This document shows, piece after piece, positions 25,379 to 34,881 of a stretch of DNA of 64,000 bases (the stretch's first letter is position 1; each line of letters opens with the position of its first letter). Made by a program: the position numbers and the translations under genes. Below the pieces are notes generated by a model. That model was not told the DNA's origin. It searched no databases and was given only the letters and a program-made list of their open reading frames with translations. Origin of the DNA: Microbacterium sp. SORGH_AS_0862 (GTDB lineage: Bacteria; Actinomycetota; Actinomycetes; Actinomycetales; Microbacteriaceae); the NCBI RefSeq assembly GCF_030818795.1, contig NZ_JAUTAY010000001.1, positions 1,922,001-1,986,000 on the forward strand. The letters run 5' to 3'.

Positions 25379-25864
25379 TCACCGCGCCCGATCCGCCCGC
25401 ACATCGCCGACCCGGAAACTGCCGGCACACGGCACGGCAAGAACATCGCCCGGTTGGAGATCGCCGGGGAGGCTGACGCGCGCGCCCTCGCCATCGAGAC
25501 CGTGCAGATCCAGGGGAACCTCCTTGGCGCGCGAGACGCGACCCAGCAGACGTGCCTCGCGCCACGTAGGCGAGTGGAGATCGAAACGTGTGTCGAGGCA
25601 GATCCCACGGTCGTCGACACCCGTCACCGTCGAGAGGATCACCGTCACCGTCTCAGTGGGTGACGCCTTTCCGCCCCCGAACGGAATGATCGCAGCACCC
25701 GAGTAGACGCACGGTGTGCCGCAGATCTCGGCCAGCCGCAACATCGACACCCCCGAGATGACGACATCGCGGGGGGACGCGTGGGTACCGGCGGGCCAGG
25801 CGGTCTCCTCGAGCGGGGCGGGGAGACTCTCGCGGAGGGTGGGCAAGAGCGACGTGAGTGTCAT
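25379..25864 (-). pseudogene. Uncharacterised gene or remnant, weakly PLP-decarboxylase-like
   Basis: An ATG at 25864 opens 161 codons with normal codon use. Near residue 40, [16 protein letters not shown] resembles the N-terminus of alanine racemase-fold PLP decarboxylases. LPGDLQPGDVLAVPCAG near the end resembles their C-terminal region, but the whole PLP-binding middle is missing. An internal deletion in such a gene would give this picture. It could also be an intact small protein of unknown family. The flanks 25200-25378 and 25865-25985 contain no convincing gene. Confidence 0.35.
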
Positions 25865-25997
25865 GCCCCCGGTCTACGCCGCGCAGCGGAGAGGGCCGGC
25901 GCCGCAGACGGAATCCATGCGGCAGGGCATCCATAGTTGTTCTGCGCGATACGCGCCAGTGCTCGTGGGGAGCGGGCGGAATCTCTACCGTGGAGGA

Positions 25998-28298
25998 ATG
26001 GCGCGCGACGACCACCGGCCCGAGGACCTCTACACCGGCCCCATCGACCTGCCCAAGATGGCCGCGGAGGCAAGCGAGGGCGAGCTCGAGGCGCCCGAGA
26101 TCAGCTACGACGAACAGCGGTATCCGGCGCGTCCGCGGCGGCTCCGCCCGCGCGACCAGTTCCGAGGCGGGAGCGTCCGCCGCATCCGCACCGATCCGCG
26201 CACCGCCAACGGCACGAACCCGTCCTACGTCGAGTGGCTCGTGCGGCAGTCGATGCTCAAGGACGCCGACGTCCTCGCGCGGCAGCTGTCGGGTCAGCCC
26301 GCGATGTGGCGCAATCCGTACGCCCGCCCGGATGCGCGCCGGGCGATCGCCACGAGCGACGTGTGGTTCACGGCCTATCCGATCTCCCTCATCACCCGCC
26401 CGGGACAGTCCTTCCTGGCGGCTCTCGGCGATGAGGAGCTGTGGGCGGTCTTCGAGCGCATCGGGATCACGGCGATCCACACCGGCCCCGTCAAGCGTGC
26501 CGGAGGGATCGCGGGATGGGGGGAGACGCCCAGCGTCGACGGTCACTTCGACCGCATCAGCACCGCGATCGACCCCGCCTTCGGGACCGAGGACGAGTTC
26601 CGCACGCTCTGCGACGTCGCCGACGCGTACGGCGGCAGCGTCATCGACGACATCGTGCCCGGCCACACCGGCAAGGGTGCGGACTTCCGCCTGGCGGAGA
26701 TGGGCTTCAAGGACTACCCGGGCATCTATCACATGGTCGAGATCCCGCGGGAGGACTGGTCGCTGCTGCCGGACGTGCCAGAGGGCGTCGACAGCGTGAA
26801 CCTCGATCCCGCGACCGAGCACGAGCTCGCCGAGCGCGGCTACATCATCGGAGCCCTGCAGCGCGTGATCTTCTACACGCCGGGGGTGAAGGAGACGAAC
26901 TGGAGCGCCACCGCACCCGTCATCGGCCCCGACGGCGCGACTCGTCGCTGGGTGTACCTGCACTACTTCAAGCAGGGTCAGCCCTCGATCAACTGGCTCG
27001 ATCCGACCTTCGCCGGGATGCGGCTCGTGATCGGCGATGCCCTGCACTCGCTCGGGGAACTCGGCACGAGCGCGCTGCGTCTCGACGCCAACGGCTTCCT
27101 GGGCGTCGAGAAGAGCGCCGAGGGGTTGCCGGCGTGGTCCGAAGGGCACCCGCTCTCGCACGCGGCCAACCACATCATCGCGGGCATGGTGCGAAAGGTC
27201 GGTGGCTTCACCTTCCAGGAGCTGAACCTCACGATCGAGGACATCCGCGACACCGGGGCCGTCGGCGCGGACCTCTCGTACGACTTCATCGGGCGGCCCG
27301 GCTACCACCACGCCCTCGCCACGGGGCAGACGGAGTTCCTGCGGCTCGCTCTGACCTCGTCCCTCGAGCTGGGCGTCGCGCCGGTGCAGCTCGTCCACGG
27401 ACTCCAGAACCACGACGAGCTCACCTACGAACTGGTCCACTGGGCGACCCGTCACGCCGATGATCTCTACCGATTCCGCGGACATGAGACCTCGGGAGGC
27501 GAACTTGCGGAACTCGTGCGCGCCGAGCTCACCGAACACCTGACGGGCGCCGCGGACTACAACCGCGTCTTCACGCAGAACGGGATCGCCTGCACCACGG
27601 CGTCGCTGATCGCGGCGACGCAGGGCATCGAGCGTCTCGACGACGTCGGCGACGAGCACGTGCCGGTCATCCGCGACGCGCACCTGCTCCTCTGCGCGTA
27701 CAACGCCTGGCAACCGGGCGTCTTCGCCCTCTCCGGCTGGGATCTGGTCGGGATGCTGACCGTCCCCGCCGCCGAGATCGCCGATCTCATCTCCGCCGGA
27801 GACACGCGCTGGATCGAGCGGGGCGCGCACGATCTGCTCGACGCCGATCCCGCCGCCACCCGATCCGCGGCAGGGATGCCGCGCGGCCGCGCGCTCTACG
27901 GCCCGTTGCCCGCCCAGCTCGGCGATCCCGACTCGTTCGCGAGTCGCCTCGCCCGCATCCTCGACCTGCGGCGGGAGTCGGGCATCGCGACGGCGACCCA
28001 GGTGGACGTGCCCGAGGTGGCGCACGCGGCGATGCTCGTTCTCGTGCATCGACTCGACAACGGGGATGCCGCCGCCGATGCACCGATGCAGGTGACCGTG
28101 CTCAACTTCTCCGCGGAGCCGATCGTCGGAACGGTGCGTTCGGAGCACCTCCTGCCGCAGAGCGACGTGACGGACGCCGCAACGGGAGAGGATGCGGGAC
28201 GCGTCGACGACCTGCAGAGCTTCTCGGTGTCCCTGCCCGCCTACGGCGCGCGGTTCCTGATGCTCCGTGCACCCGATCCCGAGCCGGAGGCCGACTGA
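25998..28298 (+). CDS. Trehalose synthase/maltosyltransferase-like GH13 protein
   Basis: The 766-aa GH13 protein has its catalytic residues placed as D363 (LRLDANGF, nucleophile), E408 (FQELNL, acid/base) and H472-D473 (QNHDELT). The N-terminal 100 residues are a family extension, and the C-terminal beta domain ends near residue 760. Such enzymes isomerise maltose to trehalose or move maltosyl units. The adjacent maltokinase supports a TreS-maltokinase route to maltose-1-phosphate. A TACCGT box (25986-25991) lies 6 bp before the ATG, suggesting a leaderless transcript. The genes converge rather than forming the usual fused or operonic treS-mak pair. Sequence divergence leaves exact activity open. 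Confidence 0.82.
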   Translation: MARDDHRPEDLYTGPIDLPKMAAEASEGELEAPEISYDEQRYPARPRRLRPRDQFRGGSVRRIRTDPRTANGTNPSYVEWLVRQSMLKDADVLARQLSGQPAMWRNPYARPDARRAIATSDVWFTAYPISLITRPGQSFLAALGDEELWAVFERIGITAIHTGPVKRAGGIAGWGETPSVDGHFDRISTAIDPAFGTEDEFRTLCDVADAYGGSVIDDIVPGHTGKGADFRLAEMGFKDYPGIYHMVEIPREDWSLLPDVPEGVDSVNLDPATEHELAERGYIIGALQRVIFYTPGVKETNWSATAPVIGPDGATRRWVYLHYFKQGQPSINWLDPTFAGMRLVIGDALHSLGELGTSALRLDANGFLGVEKSAEGLPAWSEGHPLSHAANHIIAGMVRKVGGFTFQELNLTIEDIRDTGAVGADLSYDFIGRPGYHHALATGQTEFLRLALTSSLELGVAPVQLVHGLQNHDELTYELVHWATRHADDLYRFRGHETSGGELAELVRAELTEHLTGAADYNRVFTQNGIACTTASLIAATQGIERLDDVGDEHVPVIRDAHLLLCAYNAWQPGVFALSGWDLVGMLTVPAAEIADLISAGDTRWIERGAHDLLDADPAATRSAAGMPRGRALYGPLPAQLGDPDSFASRLARILDLRRESGIATATQVDVPEVAHAAMLVLVHRLDNGDAAADAPMQVTVLNFSAEPIVGTVRSEHLLPQSDVTDAATGEDAGRVDDLQSFSVSLPAYGARFLMLRAPDPEPEAD

Positions 28299-28299
28299 G

Positions 28300-29553
28300 T
28301 CAGCCGACCAGGGCCGCGTCGATCCCGGAGAGGGGCACGGGAAGCCAATCGGGGCGGTTGCGCGCCTCGTAGACCGACTCGTAGACGGCTTTGTCGAGCA
28401 CGAGGGCTCGAAGCAGGACCGGATCGAGCGCCACGGCACCCGGCGCACTCGCATACGCATCGAGAAAGGCGCCGCGGCAGGCGGCGGACCACGCGGCCGC
28501 ATCCGGAGCTTCGCCGACCGCTCCCGCGTAGTCGAAAGAGCGCAGCATGCCTGCCACGTCGCGCGGCGGCAGGTCGGGGATAGCCCGCTCGGCCATCGGA
28601 CGCAGCGGCTCGCCCTCGAAGTCGACGAGTCGCCAGCCGCCGTGCGGGACGGCGAGCACCTGGCCGAGATGCAGGTCACCGTGGATGCGTTGTAGGAGGG
28701 GCCACGGCCGCTCGAGAGCGGAGCGATAGACCGCCTCGATCGCGGGGAGGCGATCCGCGACGGCCGGGACCTCCGCGGCCGCGATGCGGAGTCGACGCCG
28801 CCAGGCGACGCCCACGGCCGCGACCGCATCCGGGTCGGGAGCGGATGCGCCGAGGGTCGCGCCGAGAGCGCCGTGCACCCCGGCCACCGCCGTTCCCAGG
28901 TCGTGTGCGGCCTCGGTGAAGTCGCGTCCCGCGCGCGCCGCCTCCAGCGCCACCGACCAGCCGTCACGGACGCCGCGGAGGAACTCCTGCGCGAAAGCGA
29001 GGGTGCCACGGGCCACCCCGGATCCGCGCCCCACATCCGGCCACTCGGCATCCAGACTGCCGTAGAACCGGGGGACGTACGGCGATCCGGCGGCGCTCAG
29101 CACCCGCTGCACGGTGACGTCGGGATTCTCCCCGTGGTGGAGCGTGCGGAAGAGCTTCATGATGATGGACGGCCGGCCGTCCTCCTCGAAGATGATCGAG
29201 GTGTTGGACTGCTCGACGGCCAGCACCCGCGACCCTGTCACGCGGCTCACATCGACGCCCATGGCTTCGAGAGTGCCGATCGCGAAAGCGCTCTGGCGCG
29301 CCGCATCTACGAGGAGCCCGTCGACGGTCCTTCCGATCAGGTCGTCGCCCTCCTCCGTGTCCGAGACGACCCCGACGGGCACGTGATACAGCGCCGGGAG
29401 TGTGCCGGCGTCGTCCATCAGCAGATAGCGGGTGGCAGCAGGGGCGGGTTGCGCGTCGAGCACGCGGAAGCGCGGTTCGTGACTCTTCCCGGCGTACCAC
29501 CGCTGCCGCGCGACCCAGGCGCCGACTTCATCCGTGATGTCCACGGTCTCCAC
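28300..29553 (-). CDS. mak: Maltokinase
   Basis: The 417-aa protein has a maltokinase N-terminal cap (WVARQRWYAGKSHEPRF, residues 13-29). The kinase core has SIIMKLFRTLHHGENPD (ATP-binding Lys) and the catalytic loop IHGDLHLGQVL near residue 288, followed by LVDFEGEP. It phosphorylates maltose to maltose-1-phosphate, feeding GlgE-type alpha-glucan synthesis. Its stop lies 1 bp from that of the trehalose synthase-like gene, facing it. GTG at 29553 is taken as start; a second GTG 9 bp downstream is nearly as good. Confidence 0.87.
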   Translation of the reverse strand: METVDITDEVGAWVARQRWYAGKSHEPRFRVLDAQPAPAATRYLLMDDAGTLPALYHVPVGVVSDTEEGDDLIGRTVDGLLVDAARQSAFAIGTLEAMGVDVSRVTGSRVLAVEQSNTSIIFEEDGRPSIIMKLFRTLHHGENPDVTVQRVLSAAGSPYVPRFYGSLDAEWPDVGRGSGVARGTLAFAQEFLRGVRDGWSVALEAARAGRDFTEAAHDLGTAVAGVHGALGATLGASAPDPDAVAAVGVAWRRRLRIAAAEVPAVADRLPAIEAVYRSALERPWPLLQRIHGDLHLGQVLAVPHGGWRLVDFEGEPLRPMAERAIPDLPPRDVAGMLRSFDYAGAVGEAPDAAAWSAACRGAFLDAYASAPGAVALDPVLLRALVLDKAVYESVYEARNRPDWLPVPLSGIDAALVG

Positions 29554-29621
29554 CCTGGCGGCTGACCACTCTCGAAGGAAGGGCTGGACGTGCGCGGCCC
29601 TCAGGGCCTAGACGGCGCCGT

Positions 29622-30818
29622 TCAGTCCGCGGCCTGCGCCACCCGGATGTTGACATTCTCGGCAGAGAGCACCTCGCGCGCAACGAGCATGGCCGCGCCG
29701 AGCACCGCGGCGCGCTCGGCGGTGGGCGATTGCACGATCGCGAGATGCTGGGTGGCGAGCGGTATGGAGCGCCGGTACACCACCTCGCGTACGCCGGCGA
29801 GCAGATGCTCCCCGGCGCGGGCGATGCTCCCGCCGAGCACGATGACGGAGGGGTTCAACAGGTTCACGACCGTCGACAGCACCTCGCCGACGTCGCGCCC
29901 GGCCTGGCGCAGCGCATCGATGGCTGCCGCGTTGCCGGCGCGGACGAGTTCGATCACGTCCTGACTCGTCTCGGCCCCGACTCCCTGGGCGCGCAACGTC
30001 GCGGCGATCGCGCTTCCGCTGGCGAGGTCCTCGAGGTCGAGCTCCTCAGAGCGGCGGCCGCGTGACTTGCTCGCATGAGGCACGCGCACGTGACCCATGT
30101 CGCCCGCGGACCCCTGGGCGCCGCGCTGCAGGCGTCCGCCCGCGATGATCCCGGCGCCGATGCCCGTGGCGACCTTCACGAAGATGAGATCGGTCGTCTC
30201 CGGGAAACTCGCCGCCTGCTCGCCGAGCGCGAGCAGGTTGACGTCGTTGTCGACGAAGACGGGGACGTCGAACGTGCGTCGGATGTAGGAGGGGATGTCG
30301 AAACGGTCCCAGCCGGGCATGATCGGCGGGTTGTACGGGCGACCGCTCGAGTGCTCGACCGGACCCGGGACGCCGATCCCGACGCCCGCCAGGGGAATGG
30401 CGGCGAGAGTCGTGTCCTGCAACAGTGCCGCTCCTTGCTCGGCGACGTGGTCGAGGACCGCGACGGGTCCGCTGGCGATGTCCATCGGATGCGTGACCGA
30501 CGCGAGGATCTGCCCGCTCAGGTCGGAGACGGCGATGGTGGCGTGGGAGGCTCCCAGATCGACCGCGAGCACGAGGCCCGCGCGCGGGTTGAACGCGACG
30601 CGTGAGGGCGGGCGCCCGCCCGTCGACGCAGCCTCTCCGGCGGGGGAGATCAGGCCTGAAGCAAGCAGGGCGTCCACGCGCGACGACACGGTCGAGCGGG
30701 CGAGGCCCGTGAGGTGGACGAGGTCTGATTTGGTGCGAGCGTGACCGTCCAGGAGAAGCTGGAAGATGTCTCCGGCGCCGGCGGGAGCGCTCCCCAGGGC
30801 CCTGCCCGCGTCCGTCAT
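29622..30818 (-). CDS. ROK-family transcriptional regulator lacking the zinc-binding motif
   Basis: The 398-aa protein has an N-terminal winged helix (LLLDGHARTKSDLVHLTGLA, STVSSRVDALLASGL) and a ROK domain (VDLGASHATIAVSDLSG, GIGVPGPVEHSSGRP, VDNDVNLLALGE). The usual CxCGxxGC zinc site after GHVRVP is absent: the segment reads HASKSRGRRSEELDLED, with no cysteine. In minus-strand sense, TTTACT at 30825-30830 is 6 bp before the ATG, suggesting a leaderless transcript. It is divergent from the isomerase-like gene and the sugar ABC operon and is their probable repressor. Confidence 0.87.
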   Translation of the reverse strand: MTDAGRALGSAPAGAGDIFQLLLDGHARTKSDLVHLTGLARSTVSSRVDALLASGLISPAGEAASTGGRPPSRVAFNPRAGLVLAVDLGASHATIAVSDLSGQILASVTHPMDIASGPVAVLDHVAEQGAALLQDTTLAAIPLAGVGIGVPGPVEHSSGRPYNPPIMPGWDRFDIPSYIRRTFDVPVFVDNDVNLLALGEQAASFPETTDLIFVKVATGIGAGIIAGGRLQRGAQGSAGDMGHVRVPHASKSRGRRSEELDLEDLASGSAIAATLRAQGVGAETSQDVIELVRAGNAAAIDALRQAGRDVGEVLSTVVNLLNPSVIVLGGSIARAGEHLLAGVREVVYRRSIPLATQHLAIVQSPTAERAAVLGAAMLVAREVLSAENVNIRVAQAAD

Positions 30819-30926
30819 AGGGGTAGTAAACCACACGTGTTCTGCGCCACCTTTCCCGGCATTAGTCGGTTGAGTGGACGACTTGTGACAGGATGCCGGC
30901 AGAAGCCGGACCCCTGAGGAGAGCTG

Positions 30927-31934
30927 ATGGCCACGCATCCTGTCACGTTGTTCACGGGTCAGTGGGCGGATATGTCGTTCGAGGAGGTGGCTCGTCTGGC
31001 GGCGTCGTGGGGGTATGACGGGTTGGAGATCGCGGCGTCGGGGGATCATCTGGATCTGCGTCGTGCGGATGAGGATGATGCGTATGTCGCGTCGCGGCGG
31101 GAGGTCCTCGACCGGTACGGGTTGCGGGTGTTCGCGATCTCGAATCATCTGGCGGGTCAGGCGGTGTGTGATGCGCCGATCGATTTCCGGCATGAGGCGA
31201 TCGTGCGCGAGTACGTGTGGGGGGATGGGGATGCGGAGGGGGTGCGTCGGCGGGCGGCGGAGGACATGACGCGGGCGGCGCGGGTGGCGCGCAAGCTCGG
31301 TGTGGACACGGTGGTGGGATTCACCGGGTCGTCGATCTGGCCGTATGTGGCGATGTTCCCGCCGGTTCCCGCATCCGTGATCGAGGCGGGGTTCGAGGAT
31401 TTCGCGGCGCGGTGGAATCCGATCCTGGACGTGTTCGACTCGGAGGGGGTGCGGTTCGCGCACGAGGTGCATCCGGGGGAGATCGCGTACGACTACTGGA
31501 GTTCGGTGCGGGCGTTGGAGGCCATCGATCACCGTGACGCGTTCGGGTTCAACTGGGATCCGTCGCACATGATGTGGCAGAACATCGACCCGGTCGGCTT
31601 CATCTGGGACTTCCAGGACCGGATCTATCACGTGGACTGCAAGGACACCCGGATGCGGCCCCGTAACGGGCGGGCAGGGGTGTTGGGTTCGCACCTGCCG
31701 TGGGGAGACCCGCGTCGGGGGTGGGACTTCGTGTCCACCGGTCATGGCGACGTGCCCTGGGAGGACTCCTTCCGCGCCCTGGAGGCCATCGGCTACACCG
31801 GCCCGATCTCGATCGAATGGGAAGACGCGGGCATGGACCGCCTCCACGGAGCCGCCGAGGCCGTCGACTTCGTCCGGAGCCTGCTCTGGCCCACCCCCAC
31901 CGCATCCTTCGACGACGCCTTCCGCAACCAGTAG
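30927..31934 (+). CDS. Sugar phosphate isomerase/epimerase-like TIM-barrel protein
   Basis: The 335-aa protein belongs to the xylose isomerase-like (AP endonuclease 2) superfamily. Visible metal-site segments are HEVHPGEIAYDY (about residue 177), FNWDPSHMMWQ (about 211), YHVDCKDT (about 236) and ISIEWEDAGM (about 296). It probably interconverts or dehydrates a sugar or inositol derivative. AGGAG lies upstream of the ATG. The 5' two thirds use many T- and G-ending codons and GGG glycines. The last third is strongly C-ending like the neighbours. It lies between a ROK regulator and a monosaccharide importer. Confidence 0.82.
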   Translation: MATHPVTLFTGQWADMSFEEVARLAASWGYDGLEIAASGDHLDLRRADEDDAYVASRREVLDRYGLRVFAISNHLAGQAVCDAPIDFRHEAIVREYVWGDGDAEGVRRRAAEDMTRAARVARKLGVDTVVGFTGSSIWPYVAMFPPVPASVIEAGFEDFAARWNPILDVFDSEGVRFAHEVHPGEIAYDYWSSVRALEAIDHRDAFGFNWDPSHMMWQNIDPVGFIWDFQDRIYHVDCKDTRMRPRNGRAGVLGSHLPWGDPRRGWDFVSTGHGDVPWEDSFRALEAIGYTGPISIEWEDAGMDRLHGAAEAVDFVRSLLWPTPTASFDDAFRNQ

Positions 31935-31989
31935 GCGGGAGCTGCTGGCTCGCGAGCCCGTTCGCTCCCCGCCGGGAGGGGATCGCTCC

Positions 31990-32065
31990 CGCGCAATTAT
32001 GTTGTGCCTCTAGACAAAATTCGCTGCGGTGGTTAATTTTACGGAGCCGTCATAATTCCGACGGT
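31990..32065. promoter_or_regulatory. A+T-rich promoter region of the sugar ABC operon
   Basis: This is the least G+C-rich stretch nearby, with GCAATTATGTTGTGCC, GACAAAATTCG and TTAATTTTACGG. A TTGT...ACAA pair of half-sites (TTGTGCC-TCT-AGACAAA) resembles the loose dyads bound by ROK/XylR repressors. The transcript would have a leader of about 100 bases before the binding-protein gene. Assignment to either local ROK protein is inference. Confidence 0.5.
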
Positions 32066-32159
32066 CATCAGCCGGGACGACGAAGCCCCGAGCCCGCTGC
32101 AGCGACAGTGCGGGCGCGCCGCTATCGGCCTTGCGATTCAGAGAGGAAACGCACATCAC

Positions 32160-33275
32160 ATGAAGAAGAAGCTCCTTGCGGCCGTGGCGGTCGGCGCCCT
32201 CGCCATCAGCCTCGCCGCGTGTTCGTCGACGCGGGGTGGCGACGACCCGTCCGGCGCCGCCGCCTCGACCGACTGCAATGTCGGCATCGCGATGCCCACG
32301 CGCAGCCTCGAGCGCTGGATCAACGACGGTGAGCAGCTGCAGGCCAAGCTGAAGGACGCCGGCTGCACCGTCGACCTGCAGTACGCCGACAACAAGACCG
32401 ATCAGCAGATCAGCCAGATCCAGAACCAGCTCGCCGGCGGCGCGAAGATCCTTGTGATCGCCGCCATCGACGGCTCCACTCTCGGCCCTGTGCTGGAGGA
32501 GGCGAAGGCGCAGGACGCGACCGTCATCGCCTACGACCGCCTCATCAACGGCAGCGAGAACGTCGACTACTACGCCACGTTCGACAACTACAAGGTCGGC
32601 ACCCTCCAGGGCCAGTACATCGAGACGCAGCTGGGTCTCAAGGACGGCAAGGGACCGTTCAACCTCGAGCCCTTCGCCGGCAGCCCCGACGACAACAACG
32701 CGAAGTTCTTCTTCGCCGGCGCGTGGGACGTCCTGAAGCCGTACGTCGACAAGGGTCAGCTGGTCGTCCCCAGCGGCAAGGCTCCCGCGAACGACGACGC
32801 GTGGGCGTCGATCGGCATCCAGGGCTGGGCGTCCGACAAGGCGCAGGCCGAGATGGACAACCGCCTCTCGTCGTTCTACGGCGACGGCAAGAAGGTCAAC
32901 GTGGTGCTCTCGCCCAACGACAGCCTCGCGATCGGCATCGAGGCGTCGCTGAAGTCCGCGGGCTACACCGCGGGCGCGGACTACCCGATCATCACGGGTC
33001 AGGATGCGGACAAGGCCAACGTCAAGGCCATCCTCGACGGCCTCCAGTCCATGACGGTCTGGAAGGACACGCGTGCGCTCGGTGACCGCGTGTTCACGAT
33101 GATCCAGGAGATCACGCAGGGCAAGGAGGTCGAGGTCAACGACACCAAGACCTACGACAACGGCAAGAAGGTCGTGCCGTCGTTCCTGCTGACGCCCGAG
33201 GTGGTCACGAAGGACGACGTGCAGTCGAAGCTCATCGACTCCGGCTTCCTCAAGGCCTCCGACGTCGGTCTCTGA
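32160..33275 (+). CDS. ChvE-type monosaccharide ABC transporter binding lipoprotein
   Basis: The 371-aa lipoprotein has lipobox LAAC with Cys 21. The mature part, NVGIAMPTRSLERWINDGEQ, is typical of ChvE/MmsE-type multiple-monosaccharide binding proteins, as are LVIAAIDGSTL and IITGQDADKANV. It binds an aldose such as xylose, arabinose, glucose or galactose outside the membrane. GAGAGGAAAC precedes the ATG. It heads an operon with ATPase and permease, and a strong hairpin after its stop probably keeps it in excess over them. Confidence 0.9.
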   Translation: MKKKLLAAVAVGALAISLAACSSTRGGDDPSGAAASTDCNVGIAMPTRSLERWINDGEQLQAKLKDAGCTVDLQYADNKTDQQISQIQNQLAGGAKILVIAAIDGSTLGPVLEEAKAQDATVIAYDRLINGSENVDYYATFDNYKVGTLQGQYIETQLGLKDGKGPFNLEPFAGSPDDNNAKFFFAGAWDVLKPYVDKGQLVVPSGKAPANDDAWASIGIQGWASDKAQAEMDNRLSSFYGDGKKVNVVLSPNDSLAIGIEASLKSAGYTAGADYPIITGQDADKANVKAILDGLQSMTVWKDTRALGDRVFTMIQEITQGKEVEVNDTKTYDNGKKVVPSFLLTPEVVTKDDVQSKLIDSGFLKASDVGL

Positions 33276-33284
33276 TCCATCCAC

Positions 33285-33315
33285 GCGGCGGGGCGGGTCT
33301 CACCCGCCCCGCCGC
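33285..33315 (+). terminator. Intercistronic hairpin between binding-protein and ATPase genes
   Basis: GCGGCGGGGCGGGT and its exact complement form a 14-bp stem with a three-base loop (CTC). No T-run follows. Such structures commonly stabilise the upstream message or partly terminate, giving more binding protein than membrane components. Confidence 0.7.
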
Positions 33316-33350
33316 TCGAGCGTCGCCCGTGGGCGGCGAAGGGACACACC

Positions 33351-34880
33351 ATGACCGAACCGATCCTGCGCATGGCGGGGATCTCCAAGTCCTTCAACGG
33401 CGTGCCGGCGCTCTCGGACGTCTCCATCGACGTCTATCCCGGCGAGGTGCACGCGATCTGCGGCGAGAACGGCGCGGGCAAGTCCACGCTCATGAAGGTG
33501 CTCAGCGGCGTCTACCCGGCAGGCAGCTTCCAGGGCACGATCATCCTGTCCGGCGAGCAGGTCGCTTTCCGCTCGATCAACGACAGCGAAGCGGCCGGCA
33601 TCGTGATCATCCACCAGGAGCTCGCGCTGAGTCCGTACCTCTCGATCGCCGAGAACATCTTCCTCGGCAACGAGAAGTCCCGTCGGGGCGTCATCGACTG
33701 GAACGCCACGAACCGGGAAGCGGCGGCCCTGCTCGCGCGGGTGGGTCTCAAGGAGAACCCCGCGACGAAGATCTTCGAGCTCGGCGTCGGCAAGCAGCAG
33801 CTGGTCGAGATCGCGAAGGCGCTGGCCAAGGAGGTGAAGCTGCTCATCCTCGACGAGCCCACCGCGGCGCTCAACGACGACGACTCCGCCCATCTGCTCG
33901 ATCTCATCGACCAGCTGCGCGCCCAAGGCATCACCTGCATCATCATCAGCCACAAGCTGAAGGAGGTGCTGCGCATCGCCGATCGCATCACCATCATCCG
34001 CGACGGCCGCACGATCGAGACGATGCGCAGGGACGATCCGGAGACGGACGAGGGGCGCATCATCCGCGCCATGGTCGGCCGCGATCTCAACAGCCTGTTC
34101 CCGCCGCGCGAGCCCGACATCGGCGGGGAGCTGTTCCGGGTCGAGCACTGGACCGTGCACCACCCGGTCGACACCGAGCGTGTCGTGATCGATGACGCAT
34201 CCTTCATGGTGCGCGCGGGGGAGATCGTCGGCTTCGCCGGTCTCATGGGCGCGGGGCGCACCGAGCTCGCGATGAGCGTCTTCGGTCGCATGTACGGCAC
34301 GGGAATCTCCGGCGAGGTGTACAAGAACGGCGAGCGGATCGACGTGCGCACGGTGGATGCGGCGATCCGCCACGGCATCGCCTACGCCACCGAGGACCGG
34401 AAGAAGTACGGTCTCAACCTCATCGGCGACATCCAGGTCAACGTCTCCGCATCCGCGCTTGCACGGCTGGCGCGGCTCGGCGTGGTGGACCGGTACCGCG
34501 AGTACAAGGTCGCCGATTCCTATCGCTACAAGATGAACATCAAGGCGCCCAGCGTCGCCGCGATCACGGGCCGGTTGTCCGGTGGCAACCAGCAGAAGGT
34601 CGTGCTCTCGAAGTGGATGTTCACAGGACCCGACGTACTCATCCTGGACGAGCCCACCCGCGGAATCGACGTGGGGGCCAAGTACGAGATCTACGGCATC
34701 ATCAACGAACTCGCGGCGCAGGGGAAGGCGGTCATCGTCATCTCCTCGGAGCTTCCCGAGGTCATCGGGCTCTCCGACCGCATCTACACCATCTCCGAAG
34801 GGCGCATCACGGCAGAGGTCGACCGTGCCGACGCGACCCAGGAAACGCTCATGCGGCACATGACCGCCGGAAGGAACTGA
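33351..34880 (+). CDS. mmsA: Multiple-monosaccharide ABC transporter ATP-binding protein (MmsA/GguA-like)
   Basis: The 509-aa protein has two ATPase domains. The first has Walker [10 protein letters not shown] near residue 39 and Walker [12 protein letters not shown]. The second carries the usual degenerate P-loop ([10 protein letters not shown]), with signature LSGGNQQKV and Walker [13 protein letters not shown]. This layout defines the ribose/galactose/xylose CUT2 family, and the pairing with a ChvE-like protein favours MmsA/GguA. The permease starts 1 bp after its stop. Confidence 0.9.
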   Translation: MTEPILRMAGISKSFNGVPALSDVSIDVYPGEVHAICGENGAGKSTLMKVLSGVYPAGSFQGTIILSGEQVAFRSINDSEAAGIVIIHQELALSPYLSIAENIFLGNEKSRRGVIDWNATNREAAALLARVGLKENPATKIFELGVGKQQLVEIAKALAKEVKLLILDEPTAALNDDDSAHLLDLIDQLRAQGITCIIISHKLKEVLRIADRITIIRDGRTIETMRRDDPETDEGRIIRAMVGRDLNSLFPPREPDIGGELFRVEHWTVHHPVDTERVVIDDASFMVRAGEIVGFAGLMGAGRTELAMSVFGRMYGTGISGEVYKNGERIDVRTVDAAIRHGIAYATEDRKKYGLNLIGDIQVNVSASALARLARLGVVDRYREYKVADSYRYKMNIKAPSVAAITGRLSGGNQQKVVLSKWMFTGPDVLILDEPTRGIDVGAKYEIYGIINELAAQGKAVIVISSELPEVIGLSDRIYTISEGRITAEVDRADATQETLMRHMTAGRN

Positions 34881-34881
34881 C

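Noticed and set aside
25653..29051. Open frame of over 1100 codons on the minus strand across TreS and maltokinase
   Set aside because: It crosses genes with complete catalytic motifs, has biased Arg/Val composition and no recognisable domain.
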